A DNA stretch of 64,000 bases from Aquamicrobium aerolatum DSM 21857. Its GTDB lineage: Bacteria; Pseudomonadota; Alphaproteobacteria; Rhizobiales; Rhizobiaceae. The DNA is taken from positions 90,139 to 154,138 of the forward strand of contig NZ_FORF01000011.1 of NCBI RefSeq assembly GCF_900113935.1, written 5' to 3'. The translations under genes were made by a program, and so were the position numbers. Each line of letters starts with the position of its first letter. The stretch's first letter is position 1. Shown one piece after another: positions 53,754-63,654 of this stretch. Below the pieces are notes generated by a model, which was not told where the DNA came from, made no database searches, and saw only the letters and a list, made by a program, of their open reading frames with translations.

Positions 53754-54851
53754 ATGAGCGAACAAAACGCGCAACTGGCTGCACTGGAAGCCACCCTGCT
53801 TTCCGACATTGCCGCGGCAGGTGACGAGGCCGCCATCGAGGCGGTACGGGTCGCTGCCCTTGGCAAGAAGGGCTCGATCTCCGAAAAGCTGAAGACGCTG
53901 GGCGCGATGAGTGCCGAAGAGCGCCAGGTGATGGGCCCGGCGATCAATGGCCTGCGCGACCGTGTCGGCACCGCGCTTGCCGCCCGCAAGAGCGATCTGC
54001 GCGACGCCGCCATCGAGGCGCGCCTGGTGTCGGAAAAGCTCGACGTGACGCTGCCGGTGCGCCAGAGCCCGGCTGAACGCGGCCGTATCCATCCGATCAG
54101 CCAGGTGATCGACGAGATCACCGCGATTTTCGGCGATCTCGGCTTTGCCATCGCCGAAGGCCCGGATGTCGAGACCGACCATTACAATTTCACCGCGCTG
54201 AATTTTCCGGAAGGCCATCCAGCGCGCGAGATGCACGACACGTTCTTCTTCGAGCCGAACGAGGCAGGCGAGCGCAAATTGTTGCGCACCCACACCTCGC
54301 CGGTGCAGATCCGTACGATGGAGGCACAGCAGCCGCCGATCCGCATTGTTATTCCCGGCAAGACCTATCGGCAGGATTCCGACGCCACCCATTCGCCGAT
54401 GTTCCATCAGGTTGAGGGACTGGTGATCGACAAGAGCGCCAATGTCGCCAACATGAAGTGGGTGCTGGAAGAGTTCTGCAAGGCGTTTTTCGAAGTCGAC
54501 AGCGTGAAGATGCGGTTCCGCCCGTCATTCTTCCCGTTCACTGAGCCGTCGATGGAAGTCGACATCCAGTGCGACCGTTCGCGGCCGGGCGAGGTGCGCT
54601 TTGGCGAGGGCAATGACTGGCTTGAGATTCTGGGTTGCGGGATGGTGCATCCCAACGTGCTGCGCCATGGCGGGCTCGATCCGGAAATCTATCAGGGCTT
54701 TGCCTGGGGCATGGGGATCGACCGGATCGCGATGCTGAAATATGGCATGCCGGATCTGCGCGCCTTCTTCGACGCCGATGTACGCTGGCTGCAGCATTAC
54801 GGCTTCCGTCCGCTCGACCTGCCAACCCTGTTCGGGGGGCTGAGCCAGTGA
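53754..54851 (+). CDS. pheS: Phenylalanyl-tRNA synthetase alpha subunit
   Basis: The 365-residue catalytic subunit has an N-terminal coiled-coil (about 1-90), motif 2 region [34 protein letters not shown] and motif 3 [20 protein letters not shown]. With PheT it charges tRNA-Phe. Its stop overlaps the GTG start of the GFA-family gene that separates it from pheT. Confidence 0.97.
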   Translation: MSEQNAQLAALEATLLSDIAAAGDEAAIEAVRVAALGKKGSISEKLKTLGAMSAEERQVMGPAINGLRDRVGTALAARKSDLRDAAIEARLVSEKLDVTLPVRQSPAERGRIHPISQVIDEITAIFGDLGFAIAEGPDVETDHYNFTALNFPEGHPAREMHDTFFFEPNEAGERKLLRTHTSPVQIRTMEAQQPPIRIVIPGKTYRQDSDATHSPMFHQVEGLVIDKSANVANMKWVLEEFCKAFFEVDSVKMRFRPSFFPFTEPSMEVDIQCDRSRPGEVRFGEGNDWLEILGCGMVHPNVLRHGGLDPEIYQGFAWGMGIDRIAMLKYGMPDLRAFFDADVRWLQHYGFRPLDLPTLFGGLSQ

Positions 54852-55252
54852 GTGACGCGCCGCATGGTGGCGCCTGCCGCTGCGGGCTGATCTCGGCGGA
54901 GATGCGTGCGCAGCCGATGCTGCGCCTCTACTGCCACTGCCGCGACTGCCGCAAGCAGACCGGCGCGCCGATGATGGCGTTCGTCGTGTTCAACGACAGT
55001 GACGTTACCTGGTTTGGCACGCCGAAGACATTTCGCTCCGGCGGCGTCGAACGGTCGTTCTGCGAGCATTGCGGCAGCCAGATCGGCTACCGCGACGACC
55101 AATTGCCCGGCGAGATCTATCTGGCGCTCGGTTTCATGGATGAACCGGAACGCTACCCGCCGTCCTTCCACGCCTTCGACAAACGAAGGCTGCCCTTTAT
55201 TCACCTTGCCGACGAGTTGCCACGCCACGACGGCTTCTCCACCCAGCGCTAG
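54848..55252 (+). CDS. GFA (glutathione-dependent formaldehyde-activating/CENP-V) family protein
   Basis: The 134-residue zinc-binding protein has [27 protein letters not shown] and [13 protein letters not shown], the family's cysteine pattern. It starts at GTG 54848, overlapping the pheS stop, and ends 17 bases before pheT, so it is embedded in the synthetase operon. Its own function is uncertain; the family is rarely tied to the reaction it is named for. Confidence 0.87.
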   Translation: MSDAPHGGACRCGLISAEMRAQPMLRLYCHCRDCRKQTGAPMMAFVVFNDSDVTWFGTPKTFRSGGVERSFCEHCGSQIGYRDDQLPGEIYLALGFMDEPERYPPSFHAFDKRRLPFIHLADELPRHDGFSTQR

Positions 55253-55269
55253 AGCGAGCGGACCGAGAC

Positions 55270-57675
55270 ATGAAATTCACTCTTTCCTGGCTTAAGGATC
55301 ATTTGGACACCGATGCGTCGCTCGACGAGATCGTCGAGAAGCTGACGATGATCGGTCTTGAAGTCGAAAGCGTCGACGACAAGGCGGTGCTGAAGCCGTT
55401 CGTGATCGCCAAGGTGCTGAGCGCAGAGCAGCATCCCGATGCCGACCGGCTGCGGGTGCTGTCGGTCGACACCGGCACGGGCGATCCGGTGCAGGTTGTG
55501 TGCGGTGCGCCCAACGCCCGTGCTGGCCTGATCGGCGCTTTCGCCGCGCCCGGCACCTATGTCCCCGGCATCGACGTGACCTTGTCGATCGGCAAGATTC
55601 GTGGTGTCGAAAGCCACGGCATGATGTGCTCGGAGCGCGAGCTGGAGCTGTCGGACGAGCACAATGGCATCATCGAATTGCCCGAAGACGCGCCGGTGGG
55701 CGTCAGCTATGCGACATGGGCCAAGCTTGATGACGCGGTGATCGAGATCAACCTGACGCCGAACCGCCCGGACGCCACCAGCGTTCACGGTATTGCGCGC
55801 GATCTGGCAGCAGCCGGGCTCGGCACGCTGAAGAACGATGCGGTCGCGCCGGTCAAGGGTGAGGGCGCGTGCCCGATCAAGGTGACGATCGAGGCACCCG
55901 ATCTGTGCCCCGGTTTTGCGGTGCGGCTGGTCAAGGGCGTCAAGAACGGCCCGTCGCCGAAATGGATGCAGCAGCGTCTGATCGCCATCGGCCTGCGCCC
56001 GATCAATGCGCTGGTCGACATCACCAACTATCTGACCTTCGACCGTGGCCGCCCGCTGCACGTCTATGACGCCAAGAAGGTGGTCGGCGACATCGTCGTG
56101 CGCCGTGCCCATGACGGTGAGACTCTGGTGGCGCTCGACGGGCGCACTTACACGCTGAATTCGCAGATGTGCACCATCGCCGATGCGGAAGGTGCTGATT
56201 CCATCGCTGGCGTGATGGGTGGCGAGCATACCGGCAGCGATGAGGACACCACCGACGTGCTGATCGAATCGGCGCTGTGGGAGCCGCTCAACGTCGCGCG
56301 CACCGGGCGTGCGCTCGGCATCATCACGGATGCGCGCTATCGTTTCGAGCGTGGCGTCGACCCCGAATTCATGGTTCCGGGGCTGGATCTGGCAACGCAG
56401 ATGGTGCTCGATCTGTGCGGCGGCACGCCGGGTGAGGCGCAGGTGGTTGGCTATGCCGGTCATCAGCCCAAGGTGGTGACGTTCCCGTTTGCGGAAGTGA
56501 AGCGCCTGACCGGCATTGAGGTGTCAGCCGATGAAAGCCGTGCGATCCTGACACGTCTCGGCTTCACGCCGAAGGGTGACGGCGAAGTCATCGAGGTGAC
56601 GGTGCCGTCATGGCGTCCGGACGTCGATGGCAAGGCCGACATTGTCGAAGAAGTGATGCGTATTCATGGCGTCGACAACATCGCGCCGCAGCCGCTGACC
56701 TCGCACGACGCCGTCAATGGCCGCATCCTGACCCAGTTGCAGATCCGCACCCGCAATGCGCGCCGTGCGCTGGCCGTGCGCGGCATGATGGAGGCTGTCA
56801 CCTGGTCGTTCATTCCGGCCAAGCACGCCGAATTGTTCGGCGGTGGCGCGACAGCGCTGAAACTGTCGAACCCGATTGCCGCCGACATGTCCGACATGCG
56901 CCCATCGCTGTTGCCGGGGCTGATTTCGGCGGCGCAACGCAATGCCGACCGCGGCTTTGCCGATGTGGCGCTGTTCGAAGTGTCGGGCACCTATGAAGGC
57001 GACACGCCGGATAAGCAGCGCCGCGTTGCTGGCGGCGTGCGTCGTGGCACGGCGAAGCTTGACGGGCAGGGCCGCCACTGGGCCGGCAATGCGGCTTCAG
57101 TGAATGTCTACGACGTCAAGGCCGATGCGCTGGCCGCGCTTGAGGCTGCCGGTGCGCCGGTCGAGCGCCTGCAGATCGAGGCCGGCGGGCCGGCCTGGTA
57201 TCATCCGGGCCGCTCGGGCACGATCAAGCTCGGGCCGAAAGTCGTGCTCGGCACGTTCGGCGAGTTCCATCCGAAGACGCTGGAAGCGCTCGACGTGTCG
57301 GGCCCGCTGTGCGGCTTTGAAGTGTTCATCGACGCGATCCCGGAAGCCAAGGCCAAGCCGACGCGCACCAAGCCGAAGCTGGAACTGTCGCCATTCCAGG
57401 CGGTGCGCCGCGACTTCGCCTTCGTCGTCGACAAGGCGGTCGAGGTTGCATCGCTGACCCGCGCTGCCGGGTCGGTCGACAAGAAGCTGATCACCGATGT
57501 GCGCGTGTTCGACATCTTCGAAGGCGCTTCTGTTGGCGCGGACAAGAAGTCGGTCGCCATCGAAGTGGCGATCCAGCCGTTGGAACGCACGCTGACTGAC
57601 GAGGATTTCGAGACCCTGGCCAGGAAGATTGTCGACAACGTCGCGAAGCAGACCGGCGGTGTGTTGCGCGGTTGA
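55270..57675 (+). CDS. pheT: Phenylalanyl-tRNA synthetase beta subunit
   Basis: The 801-residue subunit has an N-terminal tRNA-binding domain (residues about 40-150, [29 protein letters not shown]), B3/B4 editing region, B5 domain ([19 protein letters not shown]), the synthetase-like core and a C-terminal anticodon-binding domain ([20 protein letters not shown], ending [11 protein letters not shown]). GAGCGGAC precedes the ATG. Confidence 0.97.
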   Translation: MKFTLSWLKDHLDTDASLDEIVEKLTMIGLEVESVDDKAVLKPFVIAKVLSAEQHPDADRLRVLSVDTGTGDPVQVVCGAPNARAGLIGAFAAPGTYVPGIDVTLSIGKIRGVESHGMMCSERELELSDEHNGIIELPEDAPVGVSYATWAKLDDAVIEINLTPNRPDATSVHGIARDLAAAGLGTLKNDAVAPVKGEGACPIKVTIEAPDLCPGFAVRLVKGVKNGPSPKWMQQRLIAIGLRPINALVDITNYLTFDRGRPLHVYDAKKVVGDIVVRRAHDGETLVALDGRTYTLNSQMCTIADAEGADSIAGVMGGEHTGSDEDTTDVLIESALWEPLNVARTGRALGIITDARYRFERGVDPEFMVPGLDLATQMVLDLCGGTPGEAQVVGYAGHQPKVVTFPFAEVKRLTGIEVSADESRAILTRLGFTPKGDGEVIEVTVPSWRPDVDGKADIVEEVMRIHGVDNIAPQPLTSHDAVNGRILTQLQIRTRNARRALAVRGMMEAVTWSFIPAKHAELFGGGATALKLSNPIAADMSDMRPSLLPGLISAAQRNADRGFADVALFEVSGTYEGDTPDKQRRVAGGVRRGTAKLDGQGRHWAGNAASVNVYDVKADALAALEAAGAPVERLQIEAGGPAWYHPGRSGTIKLGPKVVLGTFGEFHPKTLEALDVSGPLCGFEVFIDAIPEAKAKPTRTKPKLELSPFQAVRRDFAFVVDKAVEVASLTRAAGSVDKKLITDVRVFDIFEGASVGADKKSVAIEVAIQPLERTLTDEDFETLARKIVDNVAKQTGGVLRG

Positions 57676-57698
57676 GTTCAGCACTTTGCGATTTGAGG

Positions 57699-57730
57699 AA
57701 GGGCGTCGCCGAAGCGGCGCCCTTTTCTTT
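57699..57730 (+). terminator. Rho-independent terminator after pheT
   Basis: AAGGGCG pairs with CGCCCTT through a longer stem containing the TCGCC/GGCG segment, followed by TTCTTTT. It ends the pheST transcript before the oxidoreductase gene. Confidence 0.8.
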
Positions 57731-57782
57731 TGACGGAGCTGGTCGTACCGTCTGAGCGGATTGGCCTTGCGAGGAGACGCAG

Positions 57783-58790
57783 ATGTTTCGCTGGGGTGTG
57801 TTGTCGACGGCAAAGATCGCGCAGGTGCATGTCATTCCGGCGATCCTGACGTCCAGCAATGGTGTGCTGTCGGCGGTTGCCAGTCGCGACCTCGCCCGAG
57901 CGCAGGCTCTGGCCCAGCAATGCGGCGCGCCGCATGCGTTCGGCACCTACGAGGAGTTGCTGGCGTCGGATGCGGTCGACGCGGTCTACATTCCGCTGCC
58001 GACATCGCAGCATGTCGAATGGGCAATCAGAGTGGCGGATGCCGGCAAGCATGTGCTGGTGGAAAAGCCGCTGGCACTGAAGGCGTCAGACATTGCCGCG
58101 GTGATTGCCGCGCGCGACCGCAACAAGGTGCTGGTGTCGGAAGCCTTCATGGTGACCTATCACCCGCAATGGCGCAAGGTGCGCGATCTGGTGCAGGCGG
58201 GCGCGATCGGTCAGTTGCGTCAGGTGCAGGGCGCGTTTTCCTATTACAATGTCGATCCGGAGAATATGCGCAATCAGCCCGAACTGGGCGGCGGCGCGTT
58301 GCCCGATATCGGCGTCTATCCGACGGTGGTGACGCGGTTTGTCACCGATAGGGAGCCGCTGCGGGTGCAGGCGAGCGTCGAGCGCGACCCGAATTTCGGT
58401 ACGGATCGTTTCGCCAGCGTGCGCGCCGATTTCGGCACGTTCGAGCTATCGTTCTATGTCGCGACCCAGTTGGCGGCGCGCCAGGTGATGGTGTTTCACG
58501 GCAACGAAGGCTTTATCGAGGTCGAAGCGCCGTTCAATGCCGGCGTCTATGGCGATCCTATTGTGCGTGTTCACGACCGCAGCCACACGCAGGCGCAAGT
58601 TTTCCGATTTCCCGCCGCCCATCAATATCGGTTTCAGGTCGAAGCCTTTGCCCGTGCCGCGCGAGGTGAGGCAACCACCGTGTTCACGCTCGAGGATTCG
58701 GTGCGCAACCAGAAGCTGATCGATGCAGTGTATCGGGCAGGGGACAAGGATGGCGGCTGGGAAGCTGTTGAGGCTGGCGTGACAAATTGA
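57783..58790 (+). CDS. Gfo/Idh/MocA family NAD(P)-dependent oxidoreductase
   Basis: The 335-residue protein has an N-terminal Rossmann domain ([52 protein letters not shown]), and the characteristic EKP Lys and the C-domain [18 protein letters not shown]. Members oxidise or reduce sugars and related polyols with NAD(P). GAGGAG precedes the ATG. The substrate cannot be read. This is the last gene before the less GC-rich accessory segment. Confidence 0.92.
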   Translation: MFRWGVLSTAKIAQVHVIPAILTSSNGVLSAVASRDLARAQALAQQCGAPHAFGTYEELLASDAVDAVYIPLPTSQHVEWAIRVADAGKHVLVEKPLALKASDIAAVIAARDRNKVLVSEAFMVTYHPQWRKVRDLVQAGAIGQLRQVQGAFSYYNVDPENMRNQPELGGGALPDIGVYPTVVTRFVTDREPLRVQASVERDPNFGTDRFASVRADFGTFELSFYVATQLAARQVMVFHGNEGFIEVEAPFNAGVYGDPIVRVHDRSHTQAQVFRFPAAHQYRFQVEAFARAARGEATTVFTLEDSVRNQKLIDAVYRAGDKDGGWEAVEAGVTN

Positions 58791-59023
58791 GTTTCGCGAT
58801 TCCCTGTTTGCCGGAAACTTGCGTTTCGGTCGGGCAAGACGGGTGCGGTCGGGGCCAAAGGCCGATGGCACGCTTGCAACCCGCATGGCTACCTGACAAG
58901 GGAGGCAAGCTGCTTTCTGATCCAACATCTGTGACGTACTAGACATCACGGGGCCAGCGAGCGGTGACCAGTTCGAAAAGCTCGTTCAGGTCGATTGGGC
59001 ACCACAATGGAGAGGGATGCGTT
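58791..59023. other. Intergenic junction between core genes and accessory cluster
   Basis: A 233-base stretch without a confident gene. On the minus strand a short ORF tail reading WCPIDLNELFELVTARWPRDV then stop (about 59012-58939) has coding-like codon choice and could be the remnant of a disrupted gene. No repeats or tRNA are seen. It marks where the sequence style changes. Confidence 0.35.
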
Positions 59024-59497
59024 TTGTTCACGACGGCCGATTTGATCGATGAAGATGAGAGCCTTCCGTCTTGCGCGCTGCAGTTCCGCAGGCTGGGGAA
59101 GCGTGCAAGAATTTCCGGCAGGATCGCCACAGTGTCCTGTTTTGAGGACAACGCACTGATAAAGCAGATGCTTACCAAGCCAGGGAATAATCAGGTCTTG
59201 GTCGTCGATGGACAGGCTTCACTGCGATGCGCCTTGATTGGTGACGTGATCGCCGGACTTGGTGCCGCCAATGGCTGGAGCGGCGTGATCATCAATGGCG
59301 CTGCCCGTGATGCCGATCTGCTGGACGAGATGGATTTTCATGTGAAAGTGCTCGGCACTAATCCAGCAAAATCTTCGAAGACAGCCAAGGGAACGGTCAA
59401 CCAGCCGGTCGCTTTCGGTGGCGTCTTGTTCCAGCCGGGCCATTTCCTCTACAGCGACAACGACGGGATCCTTGTTTCTGAGCGTTCGATGACCTGA
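59024..59497 (+). CDS. RraA family protein (aldolase/decarboxylase-like fold)
   Basis: The 157-residue product from TTG 59024 begins (M)FTTADLIDEDESLPSC and contains RISGRIATVSCFEDNALIKQ, QVLVVDGQASLRCALIGDVIAGLG, NGAARDADLLDEMDFHVKVLGTNPAKS and FGGVLFQPGHFLYSDNDGILVS, the full RraA fold. GGAGAGGG lies seven bases before this TTG; earlier in-frame starts (GTG 58964) add non-homologous sequence. RraA relatives include an RNase E regulator and 4-hydroxy-4-methyl-2-oxoglutarate aldolase/oxaloacetate decarboxylase; the Arg-Asp of NGAARD fits the aldolase type. Catabolic neighbours favour the aldolase role. Confidence 0.82.
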   Translation: MFTTADLIDEDESLPSCALQFRRLGKRARISGRIATVSCFEDNALIKQMLTKPGNNQVLVVDGQASLRCALIGDVIAGLGAANGWSGVIINGAARDADLLDEMDFHVKVLGTNPAKSSKTAKGTVNQPVAFGGVLFQPGHFLYSDNDGILVSERSMT

Positions 59498-59534
59498 TTT
59501 CGGAAAATAGGGCAATAGTTCTTTTCCGATATCA
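59495..59534. promoter_or_regulatory. Inverted repeat upstream of the luciferase-like monooxygenase gene
   Basis: TGATTTCGGAAAA (59495-59507) and TTTTCCGATATCA (59522-59534) are inverted arms with one mismatch and a 14-base spacer, 60 bases before the monooxygenase start. TTTCGGAAA and TTTCCGATA also occur in the lysR-flavin reductase intergenic region, suggesting a common operator. Confidence 0.5.
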
Positions 59535-59594
59535 GACATTCCATTGAGCTCGCCAGGCGTCATATCTAGCCTCACCAATTTCAGGGAGACTTGT

Positions 59595-60692
59595 ATGAAG
59601 CTTGGATATTTTACGATGCCGATGCACCCGGCAGAACGCGCGTGGGTCGACACGCTTCGCGAAGACCGCGAAGCGGTCATCCTGGCGGACCAATTGGGCT
59701 TTCACGACGCTTTCATCGGCGAACACCTGTCAGATGTGCACGAGAACATCACCAGCAGCATGCTGTTTCTGGCGTCGCTCGTCTCGGACACCAAATCCAT
59801 CAAGCTGGCGACAGGCACGTCCAACCTGTCGCAGTCTCACCCTGTCCTCATCGCTGCCCATGCAGCAATGCTGGATCACATGTCGAATGGAAGGCTGATA
59901 TTGGGTATCAGCCCGGGGGCTCTCACCACGGACGCCGAGGCTCTTGGTATCTTGGATGAAGACCGCAACAAGATGTTCGAAGAAGCCATCGACGTCATCC
60001 TGGCTATCTGGGAACGCGATGCGCCCTACGACATCGACTTCCCCGACAACCGCTACAAGGTTTCAACGGCACGAACCGCCGCGATGGAACTCGGTGTTGG
60101 TCAGTTGCCAAAGCCCCTTCAGCAGCCTCGTCCCGAAATCGTCGGAACTGTGCTGGCGCCTTACTCCAAGGGTGTCATTGCCATGGGCAAACGCGATTTT
60201 CATCCATTGTCCGCCAACTTCCTCCTGCCAAAATGGGTCAAGACCCATTGGCCGAACTACGTGGAAGGCAAGGAGTCGGTCGGGCAGAAGGCAGATACCG
60301 CCGATTGGCGCGTGGCGCGCACGATCTTTGTCGCCGATGATGAAAACACTGCACGCAGCTACGGTCGCGACGACGCAAACAGCCCCTATCGCTTCTACTA
60401 CGAACAGATCCGCAAGAAGCTTATCCGTAGCCAGCGCCTCTTTGTGTTCAAGAGCGAGCGTGAACAGTCAGACGAGTCGGTGACATACGACTACATGATG
60501 GACAATCTGATGATCCACGGCACCGTGAACTCGGTCGTTGATCAGATCCTTGCGCTGCGTGAAGAAGTCGGCGATTTCGGCGAGATCGTCTATGCCGGAT
60601 TGGACTGGGCGGATGCAGACCTTGCCAAGCGTTCGATGCAGCTGATGGCTGAAGAGGTGATGCCGCGCGTGAACGCCGCGATTTCTGCCTAA
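59595..60692 (+). CDS. Luciferase-like (LLM class) FMN-dependent monooxygenase
   Basis: The 365-residue TIM-barrel enzyme starts MKLGYFTMPMHPAERAWVDT and has LADQLGFHDAFIGEHLSD, SIKLATGTSNLSQSHPVLIAAHAAMLDHMSNGRLILGIS and a C-terminal hinge. Length and layout match group C two-component monooxygenases such as bacterial luciferase, limonene or diketocamphane (type II Baeyer-Villiger) enzymes. They need reduced FMN, which the flavin reductase encoded 1.1 kb on could supply. The substrate is unknown. GGGAGACTTGT precedes the ATG at 59595; a further in-frame start at 59544 is less good. Confidence 0.88.
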   Translation: MKLGYFTMPMHPAERAWVDTLREDREAVILADQLGFHDAFIGEHLSDVHENITSSMLFLASLVSDTKSIKLATGTSNLSQSHPVLIAAHAAMLDHMSNGRLILGISPGALTTDAEALGILDEDRNKMFEEAIDVILAIWERDAPYDIDFPDNRYKVSTARTAAMELGVGQLPKPLQQPRPEIVGTVLAPYSKGVIAMGKRDFHPLSANFLLPKWVKTHWPNYVEGKESVGQKADTADWRVARTIFVADDENTARSYGRDDANSPYRFYYEQIRKKLIRSQRLFVFKSEREQSDESVTYDYMMDNLMIHGTVNSVVDQILALREEVGDFGEIVYAGLDWADADLAKRSMQLMAEEVMPRVNAAISA

Positions 60693-60773
60693 GCGTTTGC
60701 TTCAGGCTGAGTTCGTCTCTCTTGCAACGCCAGATCACACTCAATGTGTTCTGGCGTTGTTGTTGTCCGTTTG

Positions 60774-61655
60774 TCAGGGCAACTTCGTGATTTCAATCAG
60801 AAAATCGAGAAACGCCCTCACCTTCTGTGGGACGTGACGATTGGCGGAATAAAGTATCGAGACCGACATTCCCTGGTCGGCCCAATCATCCAGCAACGAG
60901 ACCACGGAACCTTGTTCCAGGTCTTTCCGCATCAGCCACCATGTTCCCTGAACGATCCCAAGACCCGAGACTGCGGCCTCGCGCAGCGCGTCACCGCTAT
61001 TGATGGTGCAGTTGCCTGAAACCCGGACGACGAAGCGGCGCTTGTCCGGATGCAGGAAAGACCATTCGGGTCCAAATCTGCCGACAATGCAATTGTGATG
61101 CGACAGGTCATCTGGGGTTTGCGGCCATCCGTGTCGCTCCAGATAGGCTGGCGATGCGACCGTGACCTGACTGCCGCGCGTCAGCACGCGGGTGTTGAGG
61201 CGGGAATCGCTGATCTCGCCCGTCCTCACCGCGATATCGAAACCCTCCGCAATCATATCGACCGCTGCGTCGCTGAAATGAACGTCTACCTCGATCTCGG
61301 GATGAGCCTCAAGGAAACGAGGCAGCTGAGGTATGACGGTAACGCGACCGAACGAAAATGGCAGGACAACGCGGATGCGTCCTTTCGGAGCAGCTATTCC
61401 AGTTTGCAGTGCAGCTTCTGCATCTTCCAGCTCGGCGAGAATACGGATGCAGCGTTCATAAAATTTCTGACCGTAATCGGTAATGTTGATGCGCCTGGTT
61501 GTTCGATTGAACAACTGGACACCCAGCTCATCTTCCAGTCGCGATATTGTTTTTGTGACGGCAGAAACTGAAAGATCGAGCGTTTCAGCTGCCGCCGTGA
61601 AACCACCGTGCTCTGCCACCCGCACGAAGACCGATATCGCCATGAATTTGTTCAT
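60774..61655 (-). CDS. LysR family transcriptional regulator
   Basis: The 293-residue regulator has an N-terminal winged helix (MNKFMAISVFVRVAEHGGFT, TAAAETLDLSVSAVTKTISRLEDELGVQLFNRTTRRI) and a periplasmic-binding-like effector domain. It is divergent from the flavin reductase gene and likely controls it, and perhaps the monooxygenase gene behind it. The effector is unknown. It ends 82 bp after the monooxygenase stop, tail to tail. Confidence 0.94.
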   Translation of the reverse strand: MNKFMAISVFVRVAEHGGFTAAAETLDLSVSAVTKTISRLEDELGVQLFNRTTRRINITDYGQKFYERCIRILAELEDAEAALQTGIAAPKGRIRVVLPFSFGRVTVIPQLPRFLEAHPEIEVDVHFSDAAVDMIAEGFDIAVRTGEISDSRLNTRVLTRGSQVTVASPAYLERHGWPQTPDDLSHHNCIVGRFGPEWSFLHPDKRRFVVRVSGNCTINSGDALREAAVSGLGIVQGTWWLMRKDLEQGSVVSLLDDWADQGMSVSILYSANRHVPQKVRAFLDFLIEITKLP

Positions 61656-61663
61656 TGCTGATC

Positions 61664-61730
61664 ATTTCGGAAATTTTAGAAAGAAGCAATTTCGTATTTC
61701 AGACTTCATAGCAATGCAAGCTTTCCGATA
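61664..61730. promoter_or_regulatory. Divergent lysR/flavin reductase promoter with TTTCGGAAA and TTTCCGATA
   Basis: ATTTCGGAAAT (61664-61674) is a perfect 11-base palindrome and TTTCCGATA (61722-61730) its partial inverted copy, 48 bases apart. Both half-sites recur as close arms upstream of the monooxygenase gene. LysR-type proteins often bind two such sites near a divergent promoter. Confidence 0.45.
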
Positions 61731-61759
61731 AACTCGTGTCAGATCTTAAAGGAGACGAC

Positions 61760-62278
61760 ATGAGCCGCCCTGCCGTAGCTGTTGATTATGATCACGACGG
61801 GATCTGCCAGGCAGAATTCCGGAAAGCGATGAGCAACTTCCCGACCGGGGTGGCTGTCCTCACTGCAGCCGAGAACGGCACACGCTATGGCATGACAGTC
61901 AACTCACTGACTTCTGTGTCGCTGACGCCTAGCCTGCTGCTCGTTTGCCCCAAAAAGGGAAGTTCAACTGGCGAAGCCCTGAAGCGGACGGGGCGTTTTG
62001 CCGTGAACATTCTGTCGGCGGACCAGGAAGATTTGTGCAAGCGCTTCGCTGGTGAACATGCGCCCCGCTTCGAGGGACTGGAGGAGGTTGAGGAACGCGA
62101 TGCGTTGCCCTTGCTGCCAAACAGTCTCGTACATCTCATCTGCGAAGTTCATGCCGTTCATCCTGCCGGCGACCACGACATTGTCGTTGGCAGAGTGACG
62201 CAAGGACAAGTTGCCGCCGGCGACCCGCTACTTTTCCATCAGGGCTCGCTGACGCATCACCGAAGGGAATCAGCCTAG
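61760..62278 (+). CDS. Flavin reductase family protein (HpaC-like)
   Basis: The 172-residue FMN-binding split-barrel protein has FRKAMSNFPTGVAVLTAAENG, MTVNSLTSVSLTPSLLLVCPKKGS, NILSADQEDLCKRFAG and DHDIVVGRVTQ. It should supply reduced FMN or FAD to the luciferase-like oxygenase, or to another partner. AAAGGAG precedes the ATG at 61760. The hydrolase gene begins three bases after its stop. Confidence 0.93.
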   Translation: MSRPAVAVDYDHDGICQAEFRKAMSNFPTGVAVLTAAENGTRYGMTVNSLTSVSLTPSLLLVCPKKGSSTGEALKRTGRFAVNILSADQEDLCKRFAGEHAPRFEGLEEVEERDALPLLPNSLVHLICEVHAVHPAGDHDIVVGRVTQGQVAAGDPLLFHQGSLTHHRRESA

Positions 62279-62280
62279 AA

Positions 62281-63048
62281 ATGACTGAGCTCAACTATAT
62301 CACTGAGGGCAACCCAAGCGGCCCGGCGCTTGTTCTTGCACACGGTCTGGCGACCGATTGCCAGATGTGGGCTGACGCTGCTGGTCATCTCGGCGAATAT
62401 TTCCGGATCATCCGCTACGATTCCCGCGGTCATGGGCGCACGCCGGCGGGTGCGGTTGGGTTTACCCTGGAGGATCTCGCTCAAGACGTGATCCGCCTCC
62501 TGGATATCTTGCAAATTGAAAGCGCGGCATTTGCTGGTCTTTCGATGGGTGGCATGGTGGGCATGACGCTCGCACTCAGTGGCAGTGATCGCATTTCCAG
62601 CCTTATTGTCTGCAATGCGAGGGGGGATGCGCCTGAGGCATATCGCAACTCGTGGGATGACAGGATCGCCAAAGTGCGCGCTAACGGCGTTGCAGCGATC
62701 GCTGATGCAACCATCAATCGCTGGTTTACCAGTGAGTTTCTCGGCGATCCGGCCAAGGTTGCGAAGGTTCGTGAGATGATGCTGCGTACCAGCGTTGATG
62801 GCTACTGCTTCTCGGCTGCCGCGCTGAAAGCCCTGAATTGCACGCCCCGCCTGCCAAGCATGAGCATACCCGCGATGTTTTTGACAGGCGCTGAGGATGT
62901 CGGCGCTCCGGTTGAAACCATGCGTGAAATGCATCGTCTGACACCCGGCTCGCGGTTCGAAGTCATCAGCGGTGCGGGGCATATTTCGGCACTGGAACAG
63001 CCTTTGAAGGTCGCCGAGGCGATCCTGTCGTTTCACAAGGAACTGTAA
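62281..63048 (+). CDS. Alpha/beta-hydrolase, 3-oxoadipate enol-lactonase-like
   Basis: The 255-residue hydrolase has LVLAHGLATDCQMW oxyanion region, RGHGRT, nucleophile elbow FAGLSMGGMVGM, Asp in LTGAEDVGAPVE and His in GAGHISALEQP. It is closest to enol-lactonase (PcaD) and related ester/lactone hydrolases. Next to a possible Baeyer-Villiger-type monooxygenase, lactone opening is a plausible role. Its stop is two bases before the next gene's TTG. Confidence 0.9.
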   Translation: MTELNYITEGNPSGPALVLAHGLATDCQMWADAAGHLGEYFRIIRYDSRGHGRTPAGAVGFTLEDLAQDVIRLLDILQIESAAFAGLSMGGMVGMTLALSGSDRISSLIVCNARGDAPEAYRNSWDDRIAKVRANGVAAIADATINRWFTSEFLGDPAKVAKVREMMLRTSVDGYCFSAAALKALNCTPRLPSMSIPAMFLTGAEDVGAPVETMREMHRLTPGSRFEVISGAGHISALEQPLKVAEAILSFHKEL

Positions 63049-63049
63049 A

Positions 63050-63595
63050 TTGGCACGAATTACGCTTGTCACATCCAAGGAAGGTCTGGAGGGGCGGCAG
63101 CTCGAGGTTTTCAACAGTATCGCGGGAAGCAGGCCCAACGGTGTGCGAGGCCCGCATGCCGTGCTTCTCAACAATCCTGATCTTGCCGGCACAGTTGAAG
63201 CACTCGGGCGATACGTTCGGTTCGAGTGCAGTGTCCCGCAACGGTGGCGTGAACTTGCTATTCTGGCTATCTCCGTTCACTGGAAAACACGCTATGAATG
63301 GTACGCCCATTCAGCCATTGCGCTCTCCCTGGGGATCAGCGACCACGTGCAGCGTGCGCTCGCGGCCGGGGCAGAACCTGAGTTCGAGAACGAAGATGAT
63401 GCGCTGGTTTTTTTCTACGTAAAGCAGACATTGCAGGGCCAGGATCTCGAGCCCGACCCATTTGCGAAGCTGCAGGCACTGCTCACGCCGAACGGTATTC
63501 TCGATCTCGCGGCTTTGGTTGGTTATTACACGATGCTGGCTTTCATCCTGAATACGTTTCAGGTCGAGCCTCCCGTTGGCACGGTTCCCTGGTAG
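63050..63595 (+). CDS. Carboxymuconolactone decarboxylase/AhpD-fold protein
   Basis: The 181-residue helical protein has the family core WRELAILAISVHWKTRYEWYAHSAIALSLG (Glu-Trp-x-x-His) but no AhpD CxxC, so it is of the decarboxylase rather than peroxidase group. It starts at TTG 63050 with AAGGA upstream; no in-frame ATG fits. Pairing with an enol-lactonase-like gene mirrors the protocatechuate pathway order, yet the substrate here is unknown. Confidence 0.88.
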   Translation: MARITLVTSKEGLEGRQLEVFNSIAGSRPNGVRGPHAVLLNNPDLAGTVEALGRYVRFECSVPQRWRELAILAISVHWKTRYEWYAHSAIALSLGISDHVQRALAAGAEPEFENEDDALVFFYVKQTLQGQDLEPDPFAKLQALLTPNGILDLAALVGYYTMLAFILNTFQVEPPVGTVPW

Positions 63596-63654
63596 GCGCG
63601 GATTGTTGCCAAAATGGAAAGAGCAAATTCTCCTTTTTGATATTTTCGACGGGA

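Noticed and set aside
60448..60744. Minus-strand ORF between the monooxygenase and lysR genes
   Set aside because: It overlaps the end of the monooxygenase and has no coding-like features.
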